Positions 63,273-64,000 of a stretch of DNA of 64,000 nucleotides are shown here, piece by piece. The first letter of the stretch is position 1. Every line of letters starts with the position of its first letter. The DNA comes from Desulfosporosinus sp. OT (GTDB lineage: Bacteria; Bacillota; Desulfitobacteriia; Desulfitobacteriales; Desulfitobacteriaceae), in contig NZ_AGAF01000165.1 of NCBI RefSeq assembly GCF_000224515.1, forward strand, positions 42,472 through 106,471, given 5' to 3'. The notes under the pieces were generated by a model. The model saw only the letters and a program-made list of their open reading frames with translations. It did no database searches and was not told where the DNA came from. Made by a program: the position numbers and the translations under genes.

Positions 63273-63467
63273 ATGAATGGTTGGAATCAAGGAAATAAAT
63301 GGAGCACAGGGGGCAAAGCGAACCATTGGGATCGTTGGGACCATAAGGGCCATTGGGATCGTTGGGACCACCACGACCGTTGGGACCATCGAAACCATGC
63401 AGACCACTGGCCTCGGGATCATCGGCGCCCCAGATGGCGCCCTGATGGAGGAAATCATCATAACTAA
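63273..63467 (+). CDS. Trp/Asp/His repeat peptide
   Basis: A 64-residue protein from the ATG at 63273, eight bases after AGGAG. It contains about three copies of a W-D-R-W-D-H type unit of eight or nine residues, then a basic Arg/Pro/Trp tail. It has no signal peptide. The underlying DNA is repetitive (CATTGGGATCGTTGGGACC units), and other frames are open too, so coding is likely but not certain. A metal-binding role is possible because of the His/Asp richness. Confidence 0.55.
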   Translation: MNGWNQGNKWSTGGKANHWDRWDHKGHWDRWDHHDRWDHRNHADHWPRDHRRPRWRPDGGNHHN

Positions 63468-63493
63468 CCCTCGTACAGAAGTCTTATGATCAC

Positions 63494-63522
63494 GAGAGCC
63501 CTCAGCAATGCCGAGGGCTCTC
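63494..63522 (+). terminator. Hairpin after the repeat-peptide gene
   Basis: GAGAGCCCTC and GAGGGCTCTC form a perfect 10-bp stem 27 bases after the stop codon. The T-run is weak. Confidence 0.7.
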
Positions 63523-63601
63523 TACTAAATCAAAAACTTTACATTCCTTAAACTCGTTCAAGGGGTGGTTAAAATTTAATCAATTTAGTGACTGAAGGTA
63601 A

Positions 63602-63871
63602 TTAATCAGATACTGCCTGCAAAGTCTGCTGCATCTTGACATATTCAGCTTCCGCCTCATCTTCATCAATAAACCAACGAAACCCCTTTTCCGGCGACTC
63701 ACTGTTAAATGTATGAATCAAACCACCGGTTAAAGCCCCCTTGCCCCAGGCCACAAAAAATTGAGCGGGAGAATTAACCGGATTAACCCCCGAACCAAAA
63801 TAGATAGGTATCCCGTTAACCTCAGTGTGCTCAAAGACATTAGCCTTGGTCGTTCCACACGGATTATCCAT
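63602..63871 (-). CDS. Small hypothetical protein
   Basis: About 89 residues from the ATG at 63871, seven bases after GGAAGGAAG; the open frame extends 15 codons further. It has a soluble mixed sequence with VNGIPIYFGSGVNP, a glycine-rich WGKGALTGG and an acidic WFIDEDEAEAEYV end. No family recognised. The last 130 bases of the window hold no further gene. Confidence 0.6.
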   Translation of the reverse strand: MDNPCGTTKANVFEHTEVNGIPIYFGSGVNPVNSPAQFFVAWGKGALTGGLIHTFNSESPEKGFRWFIDEDEAEAEYVKMQQTLQAVSD

Positions 63872-64000
63872 CGTCCATCTTCCTTCCGCGCTAATCTTCC
63901 GATGGCTAGCCACCACTGAGTTCTCCCTATTTTAGTGGTTGCTTCTCGCCATCATGATTCTTTGACTACCAGAAAAACTCCACTTAGAATTAATATCGCT

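Noticed and set aside
63258-63489. Alternative ORFs over the Trp/His repeat (plus frame 63277-63489 and minus 63258-63461)
   Set aside because: They are by-products of the repetitive DNA; the frame at 63273 has the best-placed ribosome-binding site.

Overview
The window looks like chromosome of a spore-forming, anaerobic, low-to-mid GC Firmicute of the Peptococcaceae/Desulfitobacteriaceae type (Desulfosporosinus or a close relative). I infer this from the CotJC-type spore-coat protein, the T-box leaders, a c-di-GMP-I and a purine riboswitch, the hybrid cluster protein, the molybdenum hydroxylase and the large serine-recombinase remnants. No rRNA, tRNA or CRISPR array was seen.

Layout. 1-5.3 kb is a disturbed region: an ECF sigma/anti-sigma pair behind a c-di-GMP-I riboswitch, a duplicated 150-bp 3' end of the anti-sigma gene fused to an unrelated ORF, a pseudogene with an in-frame TAA, and two serine-recombinase remnants. 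5.3-18.8 kb is a purine/nucleoside uptake block on the minus strand: two complete BMP-type ABC importers (lipoprotein, double ATPase, two permeases each), a cupin-XRE regulator, adenine deaminase and a LysR regulator. 19-29 kb holds leuA with a T-box, an MgtC-like protein, an ornithine/alanine-type racemase, a GGDEF-EAL protein, and an aminotransferase next to a MocR regulator, with twin palindromes at the aminotransferase promoter. 29-36 kb holds a two-component system whose kinase has a histidine-rich heptad tract, a His-rich neighbour, a HIT protein, a second GGDEF-EAL protein, a GNAT protein and cotJC. 36-44 kb holds amino-acid biosynthesis under tandem T-boxes (DAHP synthase-chorismate mutase; serC-serA-DUF1015), a csaA remnant and mutY. 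44-54.6 kb holds small membrane proteins, a nuclease-helicase fusion, a two-gene membrane operon behind a PhoP-like box, hcp, a zinc-ribbon protein, an SH3b-CAP secreted protein and a MazG-like protein. 54.6-59.2 kb is a xanthine-dehydrogenase-type operon behind a guanine-class riboswitch. It ends in a small gene that reads through an in-frame TGA and is very probably a selenoprotein of the CC/Se-motif type. 59.3-64 kb holds a MarR-controlled EmrAB-like efflux operon, a Trp/His/Asp repeat peptide and a hypothetical protein.

How it fits together. Purine import, adenine deamination and a purine-riboswitch-controlled molybdenum hydroxylase make a purine uptake and breakdown theme. The adjoining UGA-containing gene suggests a link to selenium-dependent purine hydroxylases. 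c-di-GMP appears three times: one riboswitch and two GGDEF-EAL proteins. The most novel candidates are the selenoprotein gene at 55037-55348 and an unexplained structured element with 9-bp inverted ends at 54660-54849.
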